Assembly (NCBI GenBank): GCA_024653405.1
Contig: JANLGB010000030.1
Location: forward strand, 8,641-15,465
Origin: Candidatus Saccharicenans sp.
Lineage (GTDB): Bacteria > Acidobacteriota > Aminicenantia > Aminicenantales > Saccharicenantaceae
Length of the DNA stretch: 6,825 nt
Direction: 5' to 3'
Shown one piece after another: positions 1-6,671 of the stretch. The notes beneath the pieces are model-generated. The model searched no databases. It saw nothing but the letters and a program-made list of their open reading frames with translations, and was not told the DNA's origin. Made by a program: the position numbers and the translations under genes. The first letter of the stretch is position 1. Each line of letters opens with the position of its first letter.

Positions 1-41
1 TTTTTCTCAACCATCCTGTTTCTTAAAACCGGCCTTTCCTG

Positions 42-47
42 TATAAT
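42..47 (+). promoter_or_regulatory. Probable -10 box of promoter for the 78-903 gene pair
   Basis: A perfect TATAAT lies 30 bases before the start codon at 78, in an AT-rich leader between the window edge and the first gene. Initiation about 7 bases downstream would give a 5' leader of roughly 24 bases. No good -35 hexamer sits at 16-18 bases spacing; the best is a 3-of-6 match near 20-25. The octamer GTATAATT (41-48) recurs exactly before the gene at 3969, which supports both as real promoters. The call rests on the -10 sequence and position only. Confidence 0.55.
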
Positions 48-63
48 TCACTCTAATTAATTT

Positions 64-68
64 CGGAG
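64..68 (+). promoter_or_regulatory. Ribosome binding site of the 78-338 gene
   Basis: CGGAG ends 9 bases before the ATG at 78 and supports that start. It lies in the loop of a weak AT-only inverted repeat (ATTAA at 56-60, TTAAT at 69-73), which would leave it exposed if the stem forms at all. Confidence 0.55.
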
Positions 69-77
69 TTAATCCTT

Positions 78-338
78 ATGAACCATAACCTGCTGGTCAA
101 CCTGGCCGGTTGGCTGGGAGCCCTGATGCTGCTCCTGGCCTATACCCTGGTCTCCAGCCGCAAGCTGGCCGGCGATTCACTGACCTACCAATTGCTCAAC
201 CTGGCCGGCAGCAGCTGCCTGCTCTGGAATGCTTTCCACTTCGGAGCTTACCCCTCGGTCGGAGTCAATTCCATCTGGATAGTCATCGCTCTTTTTACCA
301 TCTTTAAGAGCCAGTCAAGAAATCAAAAAGAGGGTTAA
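78..338 (+). CDS. Small integral membrane protein, CBU_0592-like family
   Basis: This 86-residue protein is almost entirely membrane-embedded. Three hydrophobic segments are visible, at about residues 6-25, 37-55 and 61-77, separated by a short polar loop (SSRKLAGDS, 26-34) and a turn around AYPS (57-60), with a charged C-terminal tail (KSQSRNQKEG). The pattern GWLGA..LLLAY.LVSS.KL..DS..YQLLNL, then NA..FGAYPS and a final W-containing helix, is what I recall of the CBU_0592-like family of small membrane proteins, often annotated as hypothetical. Members are usually about 80-100 residues, so this copy looks full length. No catalytic residues are evident and the function is not known to me; the protein should sit in the inner membrane. 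The ATG at 78 has a well-placed CGGAG. It ends one base before the flavoprotein start at 340, so the two genes are almost certainly co-transcribed, probably from the TATAAT at 42. Confidence 0.8.
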   Translation: MNHNLLVNLAGWLGALMLLLAYTLVSSRKLAGDSLTYQLLNLAGSSCLLWNAFHFGAYPSVGVNSIWIVIALFTIFKSQSRNQKEG

Positions 339-339
339 G

Positions 340-903
340 ATGAAAAAGAAATTGCTGGTTTTTACCGGCAGCCCGAGACGGGACAGCAACAGCGCCATCC
401 TGGCGGTGGAAGCAGCCAGGGCGGCCCGGAAGGCCGGAGCCTCGGTTGAAGTCATCAACCTCTCCCGCCTACGAGTCAACCCCTGCCGCGCCTGCGACCG
501 CTGCCGGGACCGCGGGCCGGGCCAATGCGTCCAGAAGGATGATATGAAAAAAATCTATCCCCGGTTACAACAGGCCGAAGCCATAATTCTGGCCCATCCT
601 GTTTACTGGTTTACCATCAATGCCCAGACCAAGCTGTTCATCGACCGCTGGTATGCTTTTGGTGCCGATGAATATCGGTGTTTTAAGGACAAGAAAGTTG
701 GCCTGATTTTGACCTATGCCGACCAGGATGTCTTTTCCTCAGGAGGGGTCAATGCCCTCAGGGCTTACCAGGATATCTTCAGTTACCTGGGAGCGGAGAT
801 AAGTGGGATGGTCTATGCCACCTCGGCCGGGCCCGGACAGGTCAAGAAAAATAAAACCGCCCTGAAGGAAGCTTATAACCTCGGAAGAGAGCTGGTTTCT
901 TGA
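340..903 (+). CDS. Flavodoxin-fold FMN oxidoreductase with a four-cysteine motif (iron-sulfur flavoprotein-like)
   Basis: This 187-residue cytoplasmic protein belongs to the NADPH-dependent FMN reductase / flavodoxin-like superfamily. After a beta strand (KKLLVFTG, 3-10) comes the FMN phosphate loop GSPRRDSNSAIL (10-21). HPVYWFTINAQTKLFIDRW (86-104) is the second flavin-contacting block, usual in this family before a helix ending in DR. Between them, cysteines 49, 52, 55 and 63 form C-X2-C-X2-C-X7-C, followed by KDDM. That spacing fits the compact C-X2-C-X2-C-X4-7-C motif known to hold a 4Fe-4S cluster in archaeal iron-sulfur flavoprotein (Isf), although many relatives with similar cysteines are annotated only as NAD(P)H-dependent oxidoreductases. 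Length is typical. A role in electron transfer or reduction of quinones, oxygen species or other small acceptors is inferred; the substrate cannot be read. GAGGG at 330-334, inside the end of the previous gene, is its ribosome site, so translation is probably coupled to that gene. There is no signal peptide. Confidence 0.85.
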   Translation: MKKKLLVFTGSPRRDSNSAILAVEAARAARKAGASVEVINLSRLRVNPCRACDRCRDRGPGQCVQKDDMKKIYPRLQQAEAIILAHPVYWFTINAQTKLFIDRWYAFGADEYRCFKDKKVGLILTYADQDVFSSGGVNALRAYQDIFSYLGAEISGMVYATSAGPGQVKKNKTALKEAYNLGRELVS

Positions 904-910
904 AATTAAT

Positions 911-930
911 AAGCAAAAAGAGGCAAAAAG
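911..930 (+). repeat. Tandem decamer with in-phase A-tracts upstream of the M16 gene
   Basis: Two adjacent copies of ARGCAAAAAG (911-920 and 921-930) differ at one base. The A5 runs at 915-919 and 925-929 are 10 bases apart, close to one helical turn, and two further A-runs follow at 939-943 and 948-951. Such spacing often bends DNA and can act like an UP element. The 904-988 gap has no convincing sigma-70 promoter (best -10-like word AATAAT at 961-966, with no -35) and no terminator-like hairpin, so the downstream gene may have a weak promoter here or be read through from the preceding pair. Confidence 0.4.
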
Positions 931-976
931 CAAGACCCAAAAAGGACAAAATCCGTATTTAATAATAAGTCTCAAT

Positions 977-983
977 AAGGAGA
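977..983 (+). promoter_or_regulatory. Ribosome binding site of the M16 peptidase gene
   Basis: AAGGAGA, a near-perfect Shine-Dalgarno, ends 5 bases before the ATG at 989. It fixes that start, which also gives a well-formed signal peptide. Confidence 0.75.
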
Positions 984-988
984 AATCT

Positions 989-3766
989 ATGAATAACCGC
1001 AGAAGTTTTTTTATCCACCAGGGCTTGAGTTCGTTAGCCCTTGTTCTAATTTTCATCTTGCTGGCCGGAGCCTGGAGCGCCCCGGCCCGGGCCCAGGGCA
1101 GCCAAGAAATAAATATTACTTTTGAGAAACATGTTCTGTCCAACGGCCTGACGGTCATCCTGCACGAAGACCATAAGGCCCCGATCGTGGCCTTTAATGT
1201 CTGGTACCACGTCGGGTCAAAGAACGAAAAACCGGGCAAGACCGGGTTTGCTCACCTGTTCGAGCACCTGATGTTCAACGGCAGCGAACACTACAACGAC
1301 GACTTTTTCAAGGCCCTGCAGCAATTCGGGACAACCGACATCAACGGAACCACCAACGAAGACCGGACCAATTATTTTGAAACGGTCCCGGTTTCCGCCC
1401 TGGACCTGGTTCTGTGGCTGGAATCGGACCGGATGGGTCATCTCAAGGGAGCCATCGACCAGGCCAAGCTGGATGAACAGCGCGGCGTCGTCCAGAATGA
1501 ATTAAGGCAGTACGCCAATGAGCCCTATTCTATTGCCGAAGAGCTGTTGGCTAAAGCTCTTTTCCCGGCCGGCCATCCCTATTCCTGGACTGTAGGCGGC
1601 TCGATCGAAGACCTCGACCGGGCCAGCCTGCAAGATGTCCAGGACTGGTTCTCCAGCTATTACGGCCCCAACAACGCGGTGGTGGTCATTGCCGGTGACA
1701 TCAACCCCCGGGAAGTCCTGGAAAAGGTTAAAAAATATTTCGGGAGCATTTCGCCCTTGCCTCCGGTTGCTCGCCATACTGCCTGGGTGGCCAGGAGAAG
1801 CGGCGAACAGCGCCAGAAAGTTGAAGACCGGGTGTCGCAGGCCAGAATTTACCTGGCCTGGAACATTCCGCAATGGGGCACGGCCGAAGCTGATTACCTG
1901 GACCTGGCCAGCAGCATCCTGGGCCAGGGGAAAAATTCGCGGCTTTACAAGAGGCTGGTCTACGAGGAACAGATTGCTTCCAGCATCTCGGCCTATGTCG
2001 ACCTGAGGGAGATAGCCGGGATATTTTTCATCACGGCCGATGCCAGGCCCGGGGTGGCTCTAGACAAGCTGGAACAGGCCATAAAGGAAGAACTGGCTCG
2101 CTTCCTAAAAGACGGGCCTGAACCTGGAGAACTGCAGAGAGTCCGGACCGGCTACCTGACTGATTTTATCAGAGGAATAGAAAAAATTGGTGGCTTCTCC
2201 GGCAAGTGCGATATCCTGGCCAGAAGCCAGGTCTTCGGCGGTCGTCCGGATTATTACCAGGAAAATCTAAAGCACGTCAGAGAAGCTACGCCGGAGATAA
2301 TCAAGGAGACTGCGAAAAAATGGCTGGCGGACGGCGTTTATGTGCTGGAAATCCACCCTTATCCCCAGCTCTCTGCGGAGAAGACGGACGTTGACCGCAG
2401 CCGCCGACCCGAACCGTCCGCGGCTCCCCCGGCCCGCTTCCCGCAGGTTCAGAAGGCCAGCCTGAGCAATGGCCTCAAGATAATACTGGCCGAGCGCCAC
2501 ACCATTCCCTATGTCCGGCTCGGGCTGATGGTCGATGCCGGTTACGCTGCCGACCAACTGGCCCTGCCCGGGACCGCCTATTTCGCCATGCAGATGCTGG
2601 ACGAGGGCACGGCCAGGCGTTCCTCGCTCCAGATCAGTGAAGAGCTGGCTTTGCTGGGAGCCGAGCTCCAGGCCAGCTCGGCCCTGGATTTTTCCTATGT
2701 TAGCCTGGGAGTGCTCAAGGAGAATCTCGACCCGGCCCTTGATATATATGCCGATGTTATCCTGAATCCGTCTTTCCCCCAGGCCGATTTCCAGCGACTG
2801 CAAAAGATACAGATAGCCAGGATTCAACAGGAAAAATTTGCCCCGACCACCCTGGCCATCAGGGTTCTGCCGAAGTTAATTTTCGGCCAGGGTCATGCCT
2901 ACGGCAATCCGCTTACCGGTAGCGGTTACGAAGAGACCGTGCTTAAAATCAAGAGAGAAGACCTGATCAAGTTCCATAAAACCTGGTTCAAACCGAATCA
3001 CTCCACCCTGGTCGTCACCGGCGATGTGACCATGGCTGAAATCAAGCCCAGGCTGGAAAAAATCTTCAAGGACTGGCAACCGGGAGATATGCCCCGGAAG
3101 AACCTGGACCGGGTTAGCCCTCGTCCCAGGCCGGCGGTCTACCTGATAGACAAACCGGGAGCACCTCAATCTATGGTCATGGCCGGCCTGCCCGTGCCCT
3201 CACCGGCCGATCCGGATGACCTGGCCATGGACCTGGTGAATTACATTTTTGGCGGGGATTTCGTCTCCAGAATCAACATGAACATAAGGGAAGAGAAACA
3301 CTGGAGCTACGGAGCTTTCTCGGTCATCCTGCCGGCCAGGGCCCAGCGACCTTTTGTCGCCGTGGCCCCGGTCCAGCTCGACAAGACCAGGGAAACCATC
3401 CTGGAGCTGACGGCCGAGATGGAAGGAATGCTCGGGAAAAAGCCGGTCACCAGGGAAGAGTTCCAGAATGCCCTGAGCAGCAAAACAAACCAGCTACCCG
3501 GCCAGTGGGAAACCATGGCCGCGGTGGAAAGTTCACTGATCGAGCTGGCCAATTTCCAGCTGCCCGATGACTATTTCCAGAAGTACGCCACCCGGCTCCG
3601 CCGCCTCCAGCCCGAAGACCTAAACCGGGCTGCCCGAAAAGTCCTGCAACCCAACAGCCTGGTCTGGGTGGTGGTGGGCGATAGAAGCAAGGTGGAAAAA
3701 CAGTTGCAGGAACTTGGCCTCGGCCAGATTGTCTACCTTGATGGTGACGGCAACCTGGTTAAGTAA
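989..3766 (+). CDS. Secreted two-half M16 (pitrilysin/insulinase family) zinc metallopeptidase
   Basis: This 925-residue protein begins with a Sec signal peptide: basic NNRR, hydrophobic core at about 14-28, and a likely signal peptidase I cut after ARA (35/36), so the mature enzyme should be periplasmic. There is no lipobox cysteine. The N-terminal half (about 40-460) has the inverted zinc motif HLFEH (His89, catalytic Glu92, His93) and the distal zinc ligand Glu171 in VVQNELRQ, with the usual 70-80 residue spacing. The C-terminal half starts at about 484 (FPQ...LSNGLKIILAE). There YFAMQ (531-535) replaces the zinc motif, so it is not a second active site. It keeps the Arg767/Tyr774 pair in REEKHWSYG, whose seven-residue offset matches the substrate-binding R/Y pair of insulin-degrading enzyme. 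The length is close to single-chain periplasmic relatives such as PqqL. Family members digest unfolded or small peptides inside a closed chamber; the substrate here is unknown. The gene is intact, follows an AT-rich 85-base gap, and its long partner gap downstream separates it from the next gene. Confidence 0.93.
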   Translation: MNNRRSFFIHQGLSSLALVLIFILLAGAWSAPARAQGSQEINITFEKHVLSNGLTVILHEDHKAPIVAFNVWYHVGSKNEKPGKTGFAHLFEHLMFNGSEHYNDDFFKALQQFGTTDINGTTNEDRTNYFETVPVSALDLVLWLESDRMGHLKGAIDQAKLDEQRGVVQNELRQYANEPYSIAEELLAKALFPAGHPYSWTVGGSIEDLDRASLQDVQDWFSSYYGPNNAVVVIAGDINPREVLEKVKKYFGSISPLPPVARHTAWVARRSGEQRQKVEDRVSQARIYLAWNIPQWGTAEADYLDLASSILGQGKNSRLYKRLVYEEQIASSISAYVDLREIAGIFFITADARPGVALDKLEQAIKEELARFLKDGPEPGELQRVRTGYLTDFIRGIEKIGGFSGKCDILARSQVFGGRPDYYQENLKHVREATPEIIKETAKKWLADGVYVLEIHPYPQLSAEKTDVDRSRRPEPSAAPPARFPQVQKASLSNGLKIILAERHTIPYVRLGLMVDAGYAADQLALPGTAYFAMQMLDEGTARRSSLQISEELALLGAELQASSALDFSYVSLGVLKENLDPALDIYADVILNPSFPQADFQRLQKIQIARIQQEKFAPTTLAIRVLPKLIFGQGHAYGNPLTGSGYEETVLKIKREDLIKFHKTWFKPNHSTLVVTGDVTMAEIKPRLEKIFKDWQPGDMPRKNLDRVSPRPRPAVYLIDKPGAPQSMVMAGLPVPSPADPDDLAMDLVNYIFGGDFVSRINMNIREEKHWSYGAFSVILPARAQRPFVAVAPVQLDKTRETILELTAEMEGMLGKKPVTREEFQNALSSKTNQLPGQWETMAAVESSLIELANFQLPDDYFQKYATRLRRLQPEDLNRAARKVLQPNSLVWVVVGDRSKVEKQLQELGLGQIVYLDGDGNLVK

Positions 3767-3790
3767 CAGCCGCAGAAAAAAATTGGAGCT

Positions 3791-3828
3791 CATTCCAGGC
3801 TGGCTGAAGGGTCGACGCTACCGGAATG
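3791..3828 (+). other. Imperfect hairpin just after the M16 gene
   Basis: CATTCC (3791-3796), GG (3798-3799) and TGGC (3801-3804) can pair with GCTA (3817-3820), CC (3821-3822) and GGAATG (3823-3828). This makes a 12-bp stem with single-base bulges at A3797 and C3800, one G-U pair and a 12-base loop. It starts 25 bases after the stop at 3766. No T-run follows directly, so it is not a canonical intrinsic terminator; it may protect or process the 3' end of the M16 message. Pairing was found by eye. Confidence 0.4.
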
Positions 3829-3884
3829 CCAGGTCAGATAGCCCTGGCCTCCCCGAAAATCCTGACCACTTAAAAAATTTTTTT
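3828..3884 (+). terminator. Possible non-canonical terminator with two competing stems
   Basis: GCCAGG (3828-3833) can pair with CCTGGC (3843-3848). Overlapping it, GGTCAG (3832-3837) can pair with CTGACC (3862-3867); the two stems share bases and cannot form together. After the second stem come ten bases, mostly A, and then T7 (3878-3884), itself preceded by A6 (3872-3877). An intrinsic terminator normally has its T-run directly against the stem, so this is only a candidate transcript end for the M16 gene. Confidence 0.3.
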
Positions 3885-3897
3885 GGCCCGGATTTTT

Positions 3898-3936
3898 TTC
3901 AAATTTCTGCGTATAATTACGACTAAAAAATTTGAA
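3898..3936 (+). promoter_or_regulatory. Perfect 9-bp inverted repeat bracketing the DUF5916 promoter (operator-like)
   Basis: TTCAAATTT (3898-3906) is the exact reverse complement of AAATTTGAA (3928-3936). The arm centres are 30 bases apart, about three helical turns, and the -10 box (3912-3917) lies between them. The left arm occupies the spacer region and the right arm falls at or just past the expected transcription start. This is the arrangement expected of a repressor site, but the arms are AT-rich in an AT-rich region, so chance is possible. No regulator gene is adjacent. Confidence 0.4.
3912..3917 (+). promoter_or_regulatory. Probable -10 box of promoter for the DUF5916 gene
   Basis: A perfect TATAAT sits 51 bases before the start codon at 3969. 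It lies within the octamer GTATAATT (3911-3918), identical to the one before the first gene. No good -35 is seen at 16-18 bases; TTGGCC at 3883-3888 is too far upstream. A T7 run (3893-3899) lies just upstream. The inferred start near 3924 gives a leader of about 45 bases. Confidence 0.55.
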
Positions 3937-3952
3937 GGGAGGATTCGTTTAT

Positions 3953-3959
3953 AGGGAGG
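3953..3959 (+). promoter_or_regulatory. Ribosome binding site of the DUF5916 gene
   Basis: AGGGAGG ends 9 bases before the ATG at 3969 and supports that start. An identical AGGGAGG at 3936-3942 has no ATG, GTG or TTG at usable distance, so the downstream copy is the working one. Confidence 0.7.
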
Positions 3960-3968
3960 CAAATCCGG

Positions 3969-6671
3969 ATGCTACGATTAAGACTTGGCCTCGTTCTTTT
4001 TATCCTTTTTGAATTATTGATTTTTCAGGGGACTCTGCTGCCGGCACCGGGACAGCAAGCTGAGATTGATAAGGAAGCCCTGAAAAAGGCCCAGGAAAAC
4101 AAGGTGGTCAGGGCTTTACGCCTGGCCGGCGAATTCCAGCTGGACGGCTTTCTGAACGAAGCCTGCTACCAGCAGACAGCCTGCCAGGACTTCATCCAGA
4201 CCGACCCGGTGGACGGAGCCCAGGCCACGGAAAAGACCAGGGTCTGGGTTTTTTATGACAGCGCCAACCTGTACGTGGCCGCTTTCTGCCATGACTCGGA
4301 CCCGAAAGGGATAATCGGGCAGCTCGGACGCCGTGATTACTCGGTCGATTCCGACTGGTTTATCTTCTGCGTTGACCCCTATTTTGACCGGCGCAGCGGT
4401 TTTTCTTTCTGGGTCAACCCGGCCGGCTCCATGATAGACAAGGCCCTCTATAACGATATCAGCGAGGACAAGAGCTGGGATGGGGTCTGGGAAGCCAGGA
4501 CCAGGGTGCTGGCCGATGGCTGGAGCGTGGAGATGCGGATTCCCTTTAACCAGCTCCGGTTTCCCCGCAAAGAAAACCAGGTCTGGGGAGTCAACTTCCA
4601 GAGAATAATCAAGCGGAAGAACGAAAAAGTGTCCTTCGCCTGGGTACCCAAGGAAGATAACGCCTTCGTCTCGCGCTTTGCCCGGCTGGAAGGAATCGAG
4701 AATATCAATCCTGGCCGTCGGATCGAAGCTTTTCCTTACTCTGTCGGTCAGGCCCGTTTCCGCCCGGCCGAGCCCGGCAATCCCTTCGAGACCGGGCATA
4801 AATACCAGGGAAATATTGGGCTCGACCTTAAGGCTGGACTCAAGACCAATCTTAACCTGGACCTGACCATCAACCCCGACTTTGGCCAGGTGGAGGTAGA
4901 CCCGGCAGTCATCAACCTGACCGCTTACGAAACCTACTACGAAGAGAAAAGACCTTTCTTCATCGAAGGTTCTTCCATTTTCACCAATTTCGGCCGGGGC
5001 GGCATTTACATCAATGCCGATCAGAACTGGCCCAACCCCCGCCTGTTTTACAGCCGCCGGATTGGGCGTGAGCCCCAGGGCTATCCCCAGCACGATGGCT
5101 ATGTTAATTTTCCCGACCGTTCCACCATTATCGGGGCTTTCAAGCTGACCGGGAAACTGGGTTCAGGCTGGAACATCGGGGTTATCAACGCCGTCACCGC
5201 CCGGGAGTACGCCACCGTTGATGACCTGACCAGCCGCTACCGCGACGAAGTGGCCCCGCTGAGCTACTTTGGGATTTTCCGGGGTCTAAAAGAATTCAAC
5301 CGGGGACAGCAGGGCTTTGGCTTCCTGCTGACCTCGGTCGTCCGCAACCTGCGGACAGACAGCCTGAGGTCGCTCCTGGCCGGTGAAGCTTTTAGTCTGG
5401 CTTTTGACGGCTGGGCTTTCCTTGACAAAAAAAGAAATTGGGTCCTGGGAGGTTGGGCCGGCGGGACAGTAATTCACGGCCATTCTGCTGCCATTTACCG
5501 GATCCAGCGCTCTTCCATTCATTACTTCCAGCGGCCGGACGCCACCCATGTCAGCCTTGTCCCGGAGGCCACCAGCCTGACCGGACTGGGAGGAAAGTTC
5601 AGCCTGGCCAAGCAGCAGGGCCATTCTATCGTCTATCTTTCAGCCGGAGTCCTTAGCCCGGGCTTCGACCCTAACGACACCGGTTACCAGAGAAGCATTT
5701 CTGACCGGATAAACTTCCAGGCTTTTTACGGTTACATGTGGACCAAGCCGGGAAAGGTTTTCCGGCAGGCCCTGTTGATCGGCGGACTGGAACAGAACCA
5801 TGATTTCGGCTGGAACAAGACTTTCGAGAGCTGGCTGCTCAACCTCCAGGGTGTTTTCCGCAATTGGTGGAGCCTGGATGGAACCTTTCTGCTTTACCCG
5901 CAAATCTTAAGCAACACCCTCACCCGCGGCGGTCCTCTGGCCCTGATTCCCTCCGGCTACTTGGCCCAGCTCAGCCTGGAAACCGACACCCGCCGGAAGT
6001 TCGTTTTCTATAGCTCCGCTTACTATGGAGAAACCAGGAAAAAACAGGAACAGTGGAACCTGAGTCTGGGCCTGCGCTGGAAACCAAGGCCCAACTTTAA
6101 CCTATCCTTCGGACCTTCCGCAGGTCAGGATATTAACGAAACTCAGTGGCTGACCTCCCTGGCTGACCCTCTGATGACTGCCACCTACGGGCGGCGCTAT
6201 GTCTTTGGCCGGATCGACCAGACGCTGGTGGCAGCCGAACTCAGACTGAACTGGATCTTCAATCCCAGGCTTAGCCTCCAGGTCTACCTCCAGCCTTACC
6301 TGGCGGTCGGCCACTTCGACCGCTTCAAGCAACTAAACCTGCCCCGGAGTTATGATTACCTGGTCTTCGGCGAAGGGTCCTCCACCATCAATTACCAGGA
6401 TGGTTACTATCTGATCGACCCGGACGGCAGCGGACCGGCTTCGCCTTTCTCCATCTACAACCCGGACTTTAATTACAAATCATTGCGCGGAACCGTGGTC
6501 CTGCGCTGGGAATACCGGTTGGGTTCGCTGCTCTACCTGGTCTGGACCCAGAATAGGGCCGACTATGCCAACCCCGGAGATTTTTCCCTGGGCCGGGACC
6601 TGGGGGACCTATTCACCGCCCCCGGGGATAATGTCTTTCTGGTCAAGTTCACCTACCGCTTCAACCTATAA
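3969..6671 (+). CDS. DUF5916 outer-membrane protein with N-terminal CBM9/DOMON-like domain
   Basis: This 900-residue protein starts with a signal peptide (basic MLRLR, hydrophobic 7-19, cut probably near 28-30). Residues about 47-240 resemble the carbohydrate-binding family 9-like / DOMON fold: LDGFLNEACY near the start, then VFYDSANLYVAAFCHDSDP, and later EMRIPFNQLRF. The DUF5916 hallmarks follow: NPDFGQVEVDPAVINL (302-317), EKRPFFIEG (326-334) and FYSRRIG (360-366). From about 280 to the end the sequence is a run of alternating aromatic and polar strands with Asn- and Gly-rich turns, ending FLVKFTYRFNL, which suggests an outer-membrane beta barrel. Length fits the family, which is widespread in Bacteroidota, Acidobacteriota and relatives and has no established biochemical role that I know of. 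Binding or uptake of a glycan or other ligand is only inferred from the N-terminal fold. All four cysteines (66, 72, 107, 134) are in the N-terminal domain. It has its own promoter-like region and shows no truncation. Confidence 0.9.
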   Translation: MLRLRLGLVLFILFELLIFQGTLLPAPGQQAEIDKEALKKAQENKVVRALRLAGEFQLDGFLNEACYQQTACQDFIQTDPVDGAQATEKTRVWVFYDSANLYVAAFCHDSDPKGIIGQLGRRDYSVDSDWFIFCVDPYFDRRSGFSFWVNPAGSMIDKALYNDISEDKSWDGVWEARTRVLADGWSVEMRIPFNQLRFPRKENQVWGVNFQRIIKRKNEKVSFAWVPKEDNAFVSRFARLEGIENINPGRRIEAFPYSVGQARFRPAEPGNPFETGHKYQGNIGLDLKAGLKTNLNLDLTINPDFGQVEVDPAVINLTAYETYYEEKRPFFIEGSSIFTNFGRGGIYINADQNWPNPRLFYSRRIGREPQGYPQHDGYVNFPDRSTIIGAFKLTGKLGSGWNIGVINAVTAREYATVDDLTSRYRDEVAPLSYFGIFRGLKEFNRGQQGFGFLLTSVVRNLRTDSLRSLLAGEAFSLAFDGWAFLDKKRNWVLGGWAGGTVIHGHSAAIYRIQRSSIHYFQRPDATHVSLVPEATSLTGLGGKFSLAKQQGHSIVYLSAGVLSPGFDPNDTGYQRSISDRINFQAFYGYMWTKPGKVFRQALLIGGLEQNHDFGWNKTFESWLLNLQGVFRNWWSLDGTFLLYPQILSNTLTRGGPLALIPSGYLAQLSLETDTRRKFVFYSSAYYGETRKKQEQWNLSLGLRWKPRPNFNLSFGPSAGQDINETQWLTSLADPLMTATYGRRYVFGRIDQTLVAAELRLNWIFNPRLSLQVYLQPYLAVGHFDRFKQLNLPRSYDYLVFGEGSSTINYQDGYYLIDPDGSGPASPFSIYNPDFNYKSLRGTVVLRWEYRLGSLLYLVWTQNRADYANPGDFSLGRDLGDLFTAPGDNVFLVKFTYRFNL

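Noticed and set aside
1..5. T5 run at the left edge as the tail of an upstream terminator
   Set aside because: The stem that would precede it is outside the window, so it cannot be supported.
739..1239. Frame of 166 codons on the - strand crossing the gap before the M16 gene
   Set aside because: It overlaps the ends of two well-supported genes and the M16 signal-peptide region, and its translation shows no domain-like pattern.
3714..3926. Possible small gene of 70 codons spanning the end of the M16 gene and the following gap
   Set aside because: Most of it lies on the hairpins, T-runs and promoter, it has no ribosome site, and its first part is the M16 gene in another frame.
4116..5093. Long open frame of 325 codons on the - strand inside the DUF5916 gene
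   Set aside because: It is antisense to a gene with clear family signatures and lacks a ribosome site and recognisable domain; long antisense frames are common opposite GC-rich coding DNA.
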